Assembly: GCA_965238155.1 (NCBI GenBank)
Contig: OZ250175.1
Location: forward strand, 1,674,001 to 1,738,000
DNA from: BJGV01 sp964196335
GTDB lineage: Bacteria; Pseudomonadota; Gammaproteobacteria; Burkholderiales; Nitrosomonadaceae
Length of the DNA stretch: 64,000 nt
Direction of reading: 5' to 3'
This document shows, one piece after another, positions 16,917-25,209 of the stretch (the stretch's first letter is position 1; each line of letters starts with the position of its first letter). The position numbers and the translations under genes were made by a program. Below the pieces are notes generated by a model that saw only the letters and a program-made list of their open reading frames with translations, was not told the DNA's origin and ran no database searches.

Positions 16917-18962
16917 TTATAACAATGGAACAATTAAAAGTGCAACAATATTCATAATTTTGATTAGAGGGTTAATAGCAGGGCCGGCAGTGTCTTTATA
17001 AGGGTCGCCAACCGTGTCGCCTGTCACAGCTGCCTTATGTGCCTCAGAGCCCTTACCACCGAAATGACCATCCTCAATATATTTCTTGGCATTGTCCCAA
17101 GCGCCACCACCAGCAGTCATTGAAATGGCTACAAAGATTCCGGTAATAATAGCCCCAATCAACACACCGCCCAAAGCTACGGGGCCAAGCAAGAGACCAA
17201 CAATCAGCGGTATTGCTATAGGTAAAAGGGAAGGAACAATCATCTCTTTTATAGCTGCTCTGGTTAGCATATCTACGGCCCTGGAATAATCCGGCTTACC
17301 TGTACCTTCCATGATTCCCGGTATTTCCTTAAACTGACGGCGTACTTCTATAACTACCGATCCGGCAGCCCGACCAACGGCTTCCATTGCCATTGCGCCA
17401 AACAGATATGGCACCATACCTCCAATAAATAAACCAATGATAACCATGTGATTGGACAGATCAAAGGAAATAATTTTACCTCCGGCAGAAAGTGCATGGG
17501 TGTAATCAGCAAATAAAACCAACGCAGCTAAACCTGCAGAACCTATAGCATAACCTTTCGTAACCGCTTTTGTGGTATTGCCGACTGCATCAAGCGGATC
17601 AGTAATATCACGAATCTCTTTTGGCAAGCCAGCCATTTCAGCTATACCGCCGGCGTTATCGGTAATCGGTCCGTAAGCATCAAGCGCTACGATAATACCA
17701 GCCATGGATAACATTGAAGTTGCGGCAATTGCTATGCCATATAATCCGGCAAGCCCATGTGCACACCAGATAGCAAGACACACGACTATTACCGGCCAAG
17801 CTGTAGCTCTCATAGAAACACCTAAGCCTGCTATGACGTTAGTTCCGTGACCTGTACTAGATGCCTCAGCGATATGCTGAACTGGTTTAAATTCTGTTGA
17901 TGTGTAGTATTCGGTAATCCAGACCATAGCTGCAGTCAACACAAGGCCAACCAGCCCTGCAAGATATAAACTGAACCATGAAGTCTCTTCACCTCCAATA
18001 ACTATTCCACCACTCATCATCACAGCTGTTACAGGTAAATAGAGAACTGCTGCCAAACCTCCCGCAACACCTAACCCGCGGTACAACGCGTTCATAATCT
18101 TTCCACCTTCACGCACTTTAACGAAATAACAGCCTATTATTGAAGCAATTATTGAAAAGCCACCCAGAACCAGCGGATAGAGTACAGCACTCGTACCAGC
18201 GTTCTCAATTAGAAGTCCGCCTAGTAGCATAGTTGCAATAATAGTCACAGCATAGGTTTCAAACAAATCAGCAGCCATACCAGCACAATCACCTACATTG
18301 TCTCCCACATTGTCTGCAATAACTGCAGGGTTTCTGGGATCATCTTCAGGAATACCAGCCTCAACTTTACCTACCAAGTCAGCACCTACATCGGCACCCT
18401 TGGTAAAAATACCACCACCAAGACGGGCAAAAATAGAAATTAACGAACTACCAAAAGCCAGTCCTACCAAGGCGTGTATAGCATCTGATGAGGCAACACC
18501 TATAGCAGTAAGAAACGCAAAGTACCCGGCTACCCCCAGAAGACCCATGCCGACAACCAGCATTCCGGTAATTGCCCCTCCCCTGAAAGCCACATCCAGT
18601 GCCGGACTGATTCCTCCCTTAGCAGCCTCTGCAGTTCGTGAATTAGCCTTAACTGATACATTCATTCCGATAAAGCCGGCAAGACCTGACAAGAATGCAC
18701 CGATAGCAAAACCAATAGCAGTCTCCCAGCCTAAGGTGGCAAAAATAACTACCAGCAAAACTACACCTACAATGCCAATTGTTCTATATTGCCGATTCAG
18801 ATAAGCAGAAGCGCCCTCTTCGATTGCCGTAGCAATCTCACGCATGCGCTCATTTCCGCTTGGTAAGGCTAAAATCCATTTGATCGATGACGCTCCATAT
18901 ACGCATGCGGCTATCGCGCAACCAATTGCAATGATTAAACCAAGAACCATTTGAATCTCCAA
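16917..18962 (-). CDS. hppA: Membrane H+-translocating pyrophosphatase, K+-independent type
   Basis: Couples pyrophosphate hydrolysis to proton pumping across the inner membrane. The 681-residue polytopic protein has the PPi-binding motif DVGADLVGKVEAGIPEDD, followed by DNVGDNVGDCAGMAADLFE, and the C-terminal GDTVGDPYKDTAGPAINP segment. At the subtype-deciding site it reads GNTTKAVTKGYAIGSAGL. Lys after GNTT marks the K+-independent class, where the K+-dependent class has Ala. The next leftward-transcribed genes upstream are pfp and adk, so PPi made by biosynthesis can be used for pumping, for glycolysis, or both. Confidence 0.97.
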   Translation of the reverse strand: MEIQMVLGLIIAIGCAIAACVYGASSIKWILALPSGNERMREIATAIEEGASAYLNRQYRTIGIVGVVLLVVIFATLGWETAIGFAIGAFLSGLAGFIGMNVSVKANSRTAEAAKGGISPALDVAFRGGAITGMLVVGMGLLGVAGYFAFLTAIGVASSDAIHALVGLAFGSSLISIFARLGGGIFTKGADVGADLVGKVEAGIPEDDPRNPAVIADNVGDNVGDCAGMAADLFETYAVTIIATMLLGGLLIENAGTSAVLYPLVLGGFSIIASIIGCYFVKVREGGKIMNALYRGLGVAGGLAAVLYLPVTAVMMSGGIVIGGEETSWFSLYLAGLVGLVLTAAMVWITEYYTSTEFKPVQHIAEASSTGHGTNVIAGLGVSMRATAWPVIVVCLAIWCAHGLAGLYGIAIAATSMLSMAGIIVALDAYGPITDNAGGIAEMAGLPKEIRDITDPLDAVGNTTKAVTKGYAIGSAGLAALVLFADYTHALSAGGKIISFDLSNHMVIIGLFIGGMVPYLFGAMAMEAVGRAAGSVVIEVRRQFKEIPGIMEGTGKPDYSRAVDMLTRAAIKEMIVPSLLPIAIPLIVGLLLGPVALGGVLIGAIITGIFVAISMTAGGGAWDNAKKYIEDGHFGGKGSEAHKAAVTGDTVGDPYKDTAGPAINPLIKIMNIVALLIVPLL

Positions 18963-19077
18963 TTAAAGTCAGACCATCTGTAAATATATGAAGGATATCG
19001 GTCTAGTAATCCCACATTAGGAATAATTTTCCATATCTCAAAATAAAATTTTAACTCTGTCTAAATTACAATTTAAT

Positions 19078-20337
19078 TCAAATCTTAAAATTACTTAATT
19101 TTTTCTTAACCCCGATATTTTTAAGTCTTATATACTTAGGCAAACCATCCTTATAGGGAGGATAATCCTCACCCTTAATGAGCGGTACCAGATACGTGCG
19201 GCATCTTTCCGTGATACCAAATCCGTCTTTTGTAATAAAGTTACTGGGCATCATTTTTTCTACATTTGCAACCCTTGAAAGCTGCGCCATTCCAATCTTC
19301 CATTTATATGGTTTGTTAGACAAACGATTAATCGTGGGCATTACTGCATTATGTCCCTTGACAGCAAATTCTACGGCAGCTTTACCCATTGCATATGCCT
19401 GGTCCACATCAGTTTTGGATGCAATGTGACGAGCAGCACGCTGCAAATAATCTGCCACACCCCAATGATATTTGAACCCCAATCCGTCTTTAATAATATT
19501 TGCAACTACCGGTGCAACACCTCCCAGTTGTGCATGACCAAAAGCATCACGTAATCCTTGATCAGAGAGAAAGTTTCCCTTTGCATCCTTTACCCCCTCT
19601 GAAACTACTACAGAGCAATAGCCAAATTCATTAACACATTTTTTCACCTTTGCAAGAAATCTTTTCTTGTTAAAAGCAATTTCTGGAAACAAAATAACAA
19701 TAGGGATCTCACAGTCCTTGTCAGATGCCAGACCGCCTGCTGCCGCAATCCATCCGGCATGCCGTCCCATTACTTCCAATACAAATACCTTTGTTGATGT
19801 TTTCGACATACTAGCCACATCAAAACTTGCTTCGCGCGTAGATACAGCTATATATTTCGCTACTGAACCAAAACCAGGACAACAGTCAGTAATTGGTAAA
19901 TCATTATCCACGGTCTTTGGAACATGGATTGCTTGTACTGGATAGCCCAATTTTTTGGCTATCTGCGACACCTTAAGACAAGTATCAGCAGAATCACCAC
20001 CACCATTATAAAAGAAAAAACCAATATTATGAGCTTTGAAAACTTCAATCAGGCGCTCATATTCACGTCGATTCTGATAAAGACTTTTTAGTTTGTATCT
20101 GCAAGAGCCAAATGCACCGGATGGTGTATTGCATAATGCCCTGATAGCTGCATTACTATCTTTACCGGTATCGATCAAATCTTCTGTCAAAGCACCAATA
20201 ATTCCGTTTCGTCCGGCATAAATTTTTCCAATTTTTCCCTTGTTTTTCCGCGCGGTTTCGATAACACCAGCAGCAGATGCATTGATGACGGCAGTTACTC
20301 CACCAGACTGAGCATAAAATGCATTTTTTACTGCCAT
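19078..20337 (-). CDS. pfp: Pyrophosphate-dependent 6-phosphofructokinase
   Basis: Reversibly phosphorylates fructose 6-phosphate with PPi instead of ATP. The 419-residue protein has GGGDSADT at residues 112-119, where Asp replaces the Gly of ATP-dependent enzymes, PKTVDNDLP at 140-148 with Lys and the catalytic Asp, and MGRHAGW at 190-196. These are the diagnostic differences for PPi use. It lies between adk and hppA on the same strand. The grouping with a proton-pumping pyrophosphatase is known from methylotrophs and ammonia oxidisers. Confidence 0.95.
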   Translation of the reverse strand: MAVKNAFYAQSGGVTAVINASAAGVIETARKNKGKIGKIYAGRNGIIGALTEDLIDTGKDSNAAIRALCNTPSGAFGSCRYKLKSLYQNRREYERLIEVFKAHNIGFFFYNGGGDSADTCLKVSQIAKKLGYPVQAIHVPKTVDNDLPITDCCPGFGSVAKYIAVSTREASFDVASMSKTSTKVFVLEVMGRHAGWIAAAGGLASDKDCEIPIVILFPEIAFNKKRFLAKVKKCVNEFGYCSVVVSEGVKDAKGNFLSDQGLRDAFGHAQLGGVAPVVANIIKDGLGFKYHWGVADYLQRAARHIASKTDVDQAYAMGKAAVEFAVKGHNAVMPTINRLSNKPYKWKIGMAQLSRVANVEKMMPSNFITKDGFGITERCRTYLVPLIKGEDYPPYKDGLPKYIRLKNIGVKKKLSNFKI

Positions 20338-20412
20338 GTTTCTCCCCTAATTGTTAAAACCTATACGAGCTTACCTGAACTTTTGCTAGTACTTATCCTT
20401 ACATATTACTAA

Positions 20413-21066
20413 TTAACTAATTACTGCAAAAATACTATCCCGAATATTTTCAACAGATCCAACTCCGTCTATTTTTTCATACTCAGGAGCACTTTGTTCT
20501 CCACTAACTGACCATCTGGAATAATATTCTACTAATGGCTTTGTTTGTTTATGATAGACCTCAAGTCTCTTCTTTACAGTTTCTTCCTTATCATCATCCC
20601 GCTGTATTAGTGGTTCTCCTGTAACATCATCTTTCCCTTCAGTCTTCGGCATGTTGAATATAACATGATAAGTACGACCCGATGCCGGATGTACTCTACG
20701 ACCCGTCATACGCTTAACAATTTCTGGATCAGCCACATTGATTTCGATTACATAGTCAACCTGTACACCAGCAATTTTCATCGCATTTGCCTGAGGGATG
20801 GTACGAGGAAACCCGTCGAATAAAAAACCTTTTTTACAATCAGGCTGTGAAATACGCTCTTGTACCAAATTGATGATAATGTCGTCAGGGACCAACTCTC
20901 CCATGTCCATAATTTTCTTAGCAGCAATCCCCAGTTCAGTGCCTTTATTAACCGCGGTACGCAACATGTCGCCGGTTGAAATCTGCGGAATTCCAAAGTG
21001 CTCTTTTATGTAATTGGCTTGTGTGCCTTTTCCTGCACCCGGTCCGCCTAATAAAATGATTCGTAT
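20413..21066 (-). CDS. adk: Adenylate kinase with a non-ATG start
   Basis: Balances AMP, ADP and ATP. The protein reads (M)RIILLGGPGAGKGTQANYI from complement 21066, with the P-loop at residues 7-15, STGDMLR, FDGFPRT, the lid (GRRVHPASGRTYH) and DDDKEETV; 217 residues, normal length. No ATG, GTG, TTG or CTG exists between the upstream in-frame TAG and the P-loop. The codon where family members have ATG is ATA (complement 21066-21064), seven bases after GGAG, with ATT one codon earlier. A Met further in (complement 20967) would delete the P-loop and cannot give an active enzyme. Initiation is therefore at AUA or AUU, or the base is an error. Confidence 0.9.
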   Translation of the reverse strand: MRIILLGGPGAGKGTQANYIKEHFGIPQISTGDMLRTAVNKGTELGIAAKKIMDMGELVPDDIIINLVQERISQPDCKKGFLFDGFPRTIPQANAMKIAGVQVDYVIEINVADPEIVKRMTGRRVHPASGRTYHVIFNMPKTEGKDDVTGEPLIQRDDDKEETVKKRLEVYHKQTKPLVEYYSRWSVSGEQSAPEYEKIDGVGSVENIRDSIFAVIS

Positions 21067-21091
21067 AATTATTCTCCGCTTCTAAATAAAA

Positions 21092-21116
21092 TTCCCCCGC
21101 TGTAACAGCTGGGGAA
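21092..21116 (-). terminator. Hairpin followed by T run, upstream of adk
   Basis: TTCCCC at 21092-21097 pairs with GGGGAA at 21111-21116, and GCTGT with ACAGC inside, leaving one mismatch and a tiny loop. On the minus strand it is followed by TTTTATTTAG, so it looks like an intrinsic terminator reading toward adk. It ends about 14 bases before the adk ribosome-binding site. It may stop transcripts from upstream or act as a leader hairpin. Confidence 0.55.
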
Positions 21117-21226
21117 CAAACACCACTTATTCCTGCAATGCCTATGAATTATAACGCAAACTAGTCAAATTCTCGAATTTTTTAATCCTTAAAAATCATG
21201 TAATCTTACTATTCTGCTTGCTAACC

Positions 21227-21259
21227 ATAATACGTGCACTTTTGAACCGTACGTATTAT
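21227..21259. repeat. 9-bp perfect inverted repeat
   Basis: ATAATACGT at 21227-21235 is the exact reverse complement of ACGTATTAT at 21251-21259, separated by 15 bases. It could be an operator half-site pair or an RNA hairpin. No neighbouring regulator suggests which. Confidence 0.5.
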
Positions 21260-21529
21260 TAAAGATCAGAATTTTATGAACAATTATTAATAATGCAGCA
21301 TAACGAAGATGGCCTGTATTGGCTACACTACTATTTACTTTAAATAAAACTAAATTAAGTATGGCCAAATAAAGTAATTCTTAATTTTGCCAGAATACTT
21401 TCACTTCAAACGACACCATTCTTTTATACCTAAGACACTTTCGTTTAATAATGACATAAAATTATTCTTACCACATACAGCAATGAAATCTCCTATCTGA
21501 GCAAATACAATATTTTTTGTTTTATTTCC

Positions 21530-21564
21530 TTGTCCACAGTAACTGTGGATAAGTTTGTGGATTA
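21530..21564. promoter_or_regulatory. Cluster of DnaA-box-like sites
   Basis: TTGTCCACA at 21530-21538 (+), TGTGGATAA at 21544-21552 (the perfect box TTATCCACA on the minus strand) and TGTGGATTA at 21556-21564 (minus-strand TAATCCACA) lie within 35 bases. The first two form a palindrome. A further TGTGGATTA is at 21722-21730. The sites sit in an AT-rich gene-free spacer. This is compatible with a replication origin, a DnaA-titrating site or a DnaA-controlled promoter. dnaA, dnaN, rpmH and gyrB are not in the window. Confidence 0.45.
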
Positions 21565-21872
21565 TTTGCTTTTAAAGCTGTTAAGGTACCCTTTCATAAG
21601 GATATTTCTTAATTAGATTAAATTTTAAACTCATAATTTATTGTTGTAAAACATATAGTTATTTTCACAATCAAGACCCGTGCGGGTTTGCGCCATATGT
21701 TCATGCTGCCAGGGCAATAAATGTGGATTACTACGTAGAATCCAGGCAAATTTACTACAAAAAGTCAAGCTAAATCTTTCCTTAATATACCTTACTGGCT
21801 AAAATAACATCATTCTTAATTTCTTTAGTAAACAATAAAGCTTCTAAAATATTTATTTTAGAACAAGTGAAG

Positions 21873-22529
21873 CTAACGATTATGCTTTTCGGTACTCTCT
21901 GTGACCAGATCAATCCGCCTCTGAATGTACAAAGCTTCATCTTTATTTCCCAATTTCTCTGCCCTTCTGACTGCAACACCTAACCATGCAAGAAGGGGAC
22001 GACGCCAACCCTGATCTGAAGCAGTCTTTACAGCGAGTGTGACTAAGTCAGGCGTCATTCGCCCCAACTGAAATAATACGCCGGCAGCAACCAGACGTGA
22101 TAGTGGATCCTCAATAGAACTAAGTGCATCATCTTCACCAGCAACGACTCCACGGTGTTGCGCAGGTAACAGAGCAGTATTTAACTCTACCCAGCGTCCT
22201 GCCAAATAATCAGCATAAACTCTTTCAGAATCAGCGGCATCATTAAAAAGTTTCTGGAAGGCCACACAGTCTTTAAACTCCAGACTCGCCACATGTGTCG
22301 CACAACGCACCAGCTCAACTCGTGCGAGTACGTCTGTACGTCCAGTACTGGCAATCTCTGTACGTACCCTGGCAAACTCTAGATCAGCAATCTTAGTGTT
22401 TCCTACCAGGTAAGCTGTAACTGAGCTGTTGAGTGAACTGTGCGCGGTCAGCTGCCAGTCAGAAGGCGGTATCTCTCTGCCAGCACACCCAACGAGTCCG
22501 AACATCAATATAGTAAACAACATTTTCAT
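21873..22529 (-). CDS. Lipoprotein of an MCE-type locus, function unknown
   Basis: The 218-residue protein has a lipoprotein signal peptide (MKMLFTILMFGLVGCAG; lipobox LVGC, lipidated Cys15). The rest is helical, with two Cys in the pattern LVRCATHVASLEFKDC. Its ATG overlaps the stop of the MCE gene by four bases, so the two are translationally coupled. It probably works with the MCE protein and permease upstream as a periplasmic or outer-membrane partner. It is not recognisable as an MlaB, MlaC or PqiC homologue by eye. Confidence 0.8.
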   Translation of the reverse strand: MKMLFTILMFGLVGCAGREIPPSDWQLTAHSSLNSSVTAYLVGNTKIADLEFARVRTEIASTGRTDVLARVELVRCATHVASLEFKDCVAFQKLFNDAADSERVYADYLAGRWVELNTALLPAQHRGVVAGEDDALSSIEDPLSRLVAAGVLFQLGRMTPDLVTLAVKTASDQGWRRPLLAWLGVAVRRAEKLGNKDEALYIQRRIDLVTESTEKHNR

Positions 22530-23476
22530 GGTAGTTTTAGTTCTGTATCACGAGATAAAGGCCATTTTCGATTTATTTCGTTCACTAAATGCTCAACCTT
22601 TCGCAAACTCGCCTCAACCTGTTCTCTTAAAATACCAAGATCGGCAGAAACCACCTCAGCATTGGAGCCAATCACTTGTGCCTGAGCAAGTACGACATCT
22701 ACACTCTTAAGACTTGTACGTACATCACTTAATAGCTCATTTACCTGAGTAATAGCAGCCTGCGACTCATCCATCACTCCGTCAACACCAAAAACTCGTG
22801 AATCAGTTTTAGCTAACAGGGTATTAATGTGATCCAGTGCTGTAATAACTTTTTGCGCATTACCATCACCGCCTAATACAACTCCAAGTCCGCCATATGG
22901 TCCCCTTAGGTTTTGTGTAACAGCCTGCACGTTATCCAAACTTGCTCTAAGGCTGGAATCTGACTTTGTCATATTTTCTAAGTTTCCAAGCAATGAACGC
23001 ATGGTATCCACCAGACGCGGGATTTCTGCAGTGGCATCACCTAGCAAAACGGTTCGTATAGCACCATCAGGTAATGGTGGATCCGTCAATACACCGGAAA
23101 ATACACGCAAACGAGTATCACCTACCATACCGCGTTCCATGGTAAATACGCTGCTGGTACGGATCCATTTAGCATCCTTGCGTGCCACATCAACCACAAT
23201 GCGGGCTTTTCCATCATCGGAAAGCTCGATACGACGAACACGCCCAATTGGAAAACCTGAGAACGTCAGGTCCATACCAACAATAACACCTTCAGAATCA
23301 TCCGCAATTAATACTACCTGTTGTGTGCTTTCGAACACCCCACGGGCATACATCACATACGCAAGTGAAGCAGACACAATTACTACCATAAGAATAACTA
23401 AAGCTATGGCCTTAAATTCAATATTTGGAGGCGGGACCGAAGGCTGCTGGGATACTGACTGAGATTCAGATTGCAT
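22526..23476 (-). CDS. MCE (MlaD-like) domain protein
   Basis: The 316-residue protein has one membrane anchor (about residues 23-44) and a periplasmic MCE domain (about 50-130; GVIVGMDLTFSGFPIGRVRRIEL holds the conserved G-x-P-x-G-x-V core). A long helical C-terminal region follows. MCE proteins form hexameric channels that carry lipids between membranes. The gene sits 18 bases after a diverged MlaE-like permease and overlaps a lipoprotein gene. A normal system would have an ATPase (MlaF) gene beside these; none is here. Confidence 0.9.
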   Translation of the reverse strand: MQSESQSVSQQPSVPPPNIEFKAIALVILMVVIVSASLAYVMYARGVFESTQQVVLIADDSEGVIVGMDLTFSGFPIGRVRRIELSDDGKARIVVDVARKDAKWIRTSSVFTMERGMVGDTRLRVFSGVLTDPPLPDGAIRTVLLGDATAEIPRLVDTMRSLLGNLENMTKSDSSLRASLDNVQAVTQNLRGPYGGLGVVLGGDGNAQKVITALDHINTLLAKTDSRVFGVDGVMDESQAAITQVNELLSDVRTSLKSVDVVLAQAQVIGSNAEVVSADLGILREQVEASLRKVEHLVNEINRKWPLSRDTELKLP

Positions 23477-23494
23477 ACTTTTAACTTATCCGCT

Positions 23495-24253
23495 TTAAAT
23501 AAATTTAATCGACAAAGATGCACCTTCAATAAGTACTAGAGCCAGAAATAATCGTACTGTACCTTTTGGGACGGAATTCATTGCGCCAATGGATTGGCGC
23601 CTTGTTTGCATTGCAGAAGCAATTGGAATGATCGAAACTGCCAAACTAAACAATACTGTTTTTAAAATAAAGGCTACGGCAATTCCCGGATCAAACACTC
23701 GTCCAACCATACGTGTATATTCAGCAAATCCCCAGGGAGAGAAGCCGTAAACAACTATATATGCCATTACTAGTGCAACTAAACTACTCACTGCAGCCAA
23801 AGTTATCACTGAAAAGGCAATTGCAATCACACGTGGAACAACCTCGGTACGCATAGAACCTTCAGCCAGTGTCGGACTAATTTCCATATTCGACCGCAAC
23901 ACCACAAAGAGCGCTGCTCCAAGTGGAATCAACTCAAGAACCAGTACCCGTACCACTACTTCCAGTGCATATTGAGATAAACCATAACTTAGGGCAGTTA
24001 CAACAATAATTCGCACCAATACCAGGCTGATAAGTGCACACAACGTCGTAAACCAGAGTAACACTTGCCAGGTGCTCATGTAGATATGTCTGGCGATTGC
24101 AGAACGATTTGCCTTATCGTAACTCGATGGGGACAAGGCAATAACTAAGGCAACAGCACCAAAGTGGATAATCTGCCACCAACTAATCACTGACCGTACA
24201 AGTCTATTGCCAAGAGTATCAAATCCGGAACGCGATAAAGAGTTTTGTCGCAT
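23495..24253 (-). CDS. Diverged MlaE-type permease lacking the ATPase-coupling segment
   Basis: The polytopic protein of about 252 residues (ATG at 24253; an in-frame TTG lies 15 bases upstream) aligns with MlaE in its core: LELIPLGAALFVVLRSN corresponds to RELGPVVAALLFAGRAG, and the C-terminal end matches. Between AEGSMR and VPR only three residues (TEV) remain, where MlaE has about 15 residues with the E-Q motif and the D-P pair that dock the ATPase MlaF. Together with the missing ATPase gene this suggests a permease that no longer couples to ATP in the usual way. It lies 18 bases before the MCE gene. Confidence 0.8.
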   Translation of the reverse strand: MRQNSLSRSGFDTLGNRLVRSVISWWQIIHFGAVALVIALSPSSYDKANRSAIARHIYMSTWQVLLWFTTLCALISLVLVRIIVVTALSYGLSQYALEVVVRVLVLELIPLGAALFVVLRSNMEISPTLAEGSMRTEVVPRVIAIAFSVITLAAVSSLVALVMAYIVVYGFSPWGFAEYTRMVGRVFDPGIAVAFILKTVLFSLAVSIIPIASAMQTRRQSIGAMNSVPKGTVRLFLALVLIEGASLSIKFI

Positions 24254-24544
24254 GGGGCAATGATGCAAATCAAAAATTATAAAGTCAGCATGATGCCAGC
24301 ACTAGCAGTTGAAGAATTTTTTTCAGGACTAAAGAATCTATTTATTTCCAGGGTTCCCTTAACATAAGAGTTAGAACCTTGTAATCTGTGTTTTTTAACT
24401 CTCTAGACACATAAACAAGTATCTATCTTGAATATAAATTGGCTTCATTGCAGCATCAGGTACCCAGTGAAGTTATATCTGACAAGGCTGGCTTATAAAT
24501 TAACAACCCCCTGCCTCTCCGAGAATAGAGCAGAAAAAATATCA

Positions 24545-24967
24545 TTATTCATCAGGGCCTACAAAATTAATGGGCGTCTCTCCGGTCAAATTTTCAGGTT
24601 CAACCATATAGTCCCCTTCCATACTGGTGTGCCATACTTTATTAGTGGCTTCTTCATCCCCACCTGTAAATGCATAAGTAAGACCACCTACTATTCCACC
24701 ACCAAGAGCAAAAACGGCTTTAACTGGAAAATATACAATTGTCGCTAAGGCTGATGCTGCTTCCATACCGGTATCAGATACAGTAAATTCAGCACCACCA
24801 GAATCGTCAGAAGCATCCTCCGCATGTACAGCAGGCACGGTCATAATTACATAGATACATAAAATAATTAATGCTGTAATAGTGTTATAGGCTTTCTTTG
24901 AAACCAGGTTTAAACCTGACTTTGTTTCTCGGGCATAAACACAATTTTCCATTTGGTCATTAGTCAT
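24545..24967 (-). CDS. Exported small protein, conserved hypothetical type
   Basis: Not assigned to a named family. The 140-residue product has a long N-terminal region and then a hydrophobic stretch ending PAVHA, typical of a signal peptide (about residues 25-49). The mature part has one hydrophobic Gly-rich segment (IVYFPVKAVFALGGGIVGGLTYAFTGG shortened here to key pattern V-K-A-V-F-A-L-G-G-G) and an acidic tail ending INFVGPDE. GAGGAAAAA precedes the ATG. Downstream on the same strand, some 290 bases on, is the MCE cassette; a link is not shown. Confidence 0.65.
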   Translation of the reverse strand: MTNDQMENCVYARETKSGLNLVSKKAYNTITALIILCIYVIMTVPAVHAEDASDDSGGAEFTVSDTGMEAASALATIVYFPVKAVFALGGGIVGGLTYAFTGGDEEATNKVWHTSMEGDYMVEPENLTGETPINFVGPDE

Positions 24968-25209
24968 TTTTTCCTCACTATATTAATTTCTAGAGTACAA
25001 ATTTTCTTGATAAACACCCTTTCCAATAAAAATATTTTTCTATATTTGATTCTCCGGCGTCAGTATCTTAATGTCAATAGTAATTACGTAAAACACGAAG
25101 CAACATTATAAATTCATCAGGCCTCACTAAAATAACGACTCTTAATACTAAGTTTCTAGTATGAAATATTATGTTTTACCGGTTGTTACATATGAACTTA
25201 ACCACCTGA

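Larger units (their letters stand above)
21070..21872. other. 800-base spacer without a recognised gene
   Basis: This is the longest gene-free stretch in the window, between adk and a lipoprotein gene, both on the minus strand. It holds a hairpin at 21092-21116, a 9-bp inverted repeat at 21227-21259, a cluster of DnaA-box-like sites at 21530-21564 with another at 21722-21730, and otherwise AT-rich sequence. Short open frames are present but none shows a family pattern or convincing ribosome-binding site. Confidence 0.6.

Noticed and set aside
18298..18804. 168-codon open frame antisense to hppA
   Set aside because: It lies wholly inside hppA, is low-complexity (Ala/Pro/Ser/Thr) and has no family pattern; a shadow of the membrane-protein codons.
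20413..20967. Start of adk at the internal ATG (complement 20967)
   Set aside because: It would remove the P-loop and the first 33 residues that are conserved upstream in frame.
21661..21760. Slightly GC-richer patch in the 800-base spacer as a small RNA gene
   Set aside because: Contains only a short ACCCG/CGGGT hairpin; does not match tRNA, SRP RNA, 6S or RNase P features that I could recognise.
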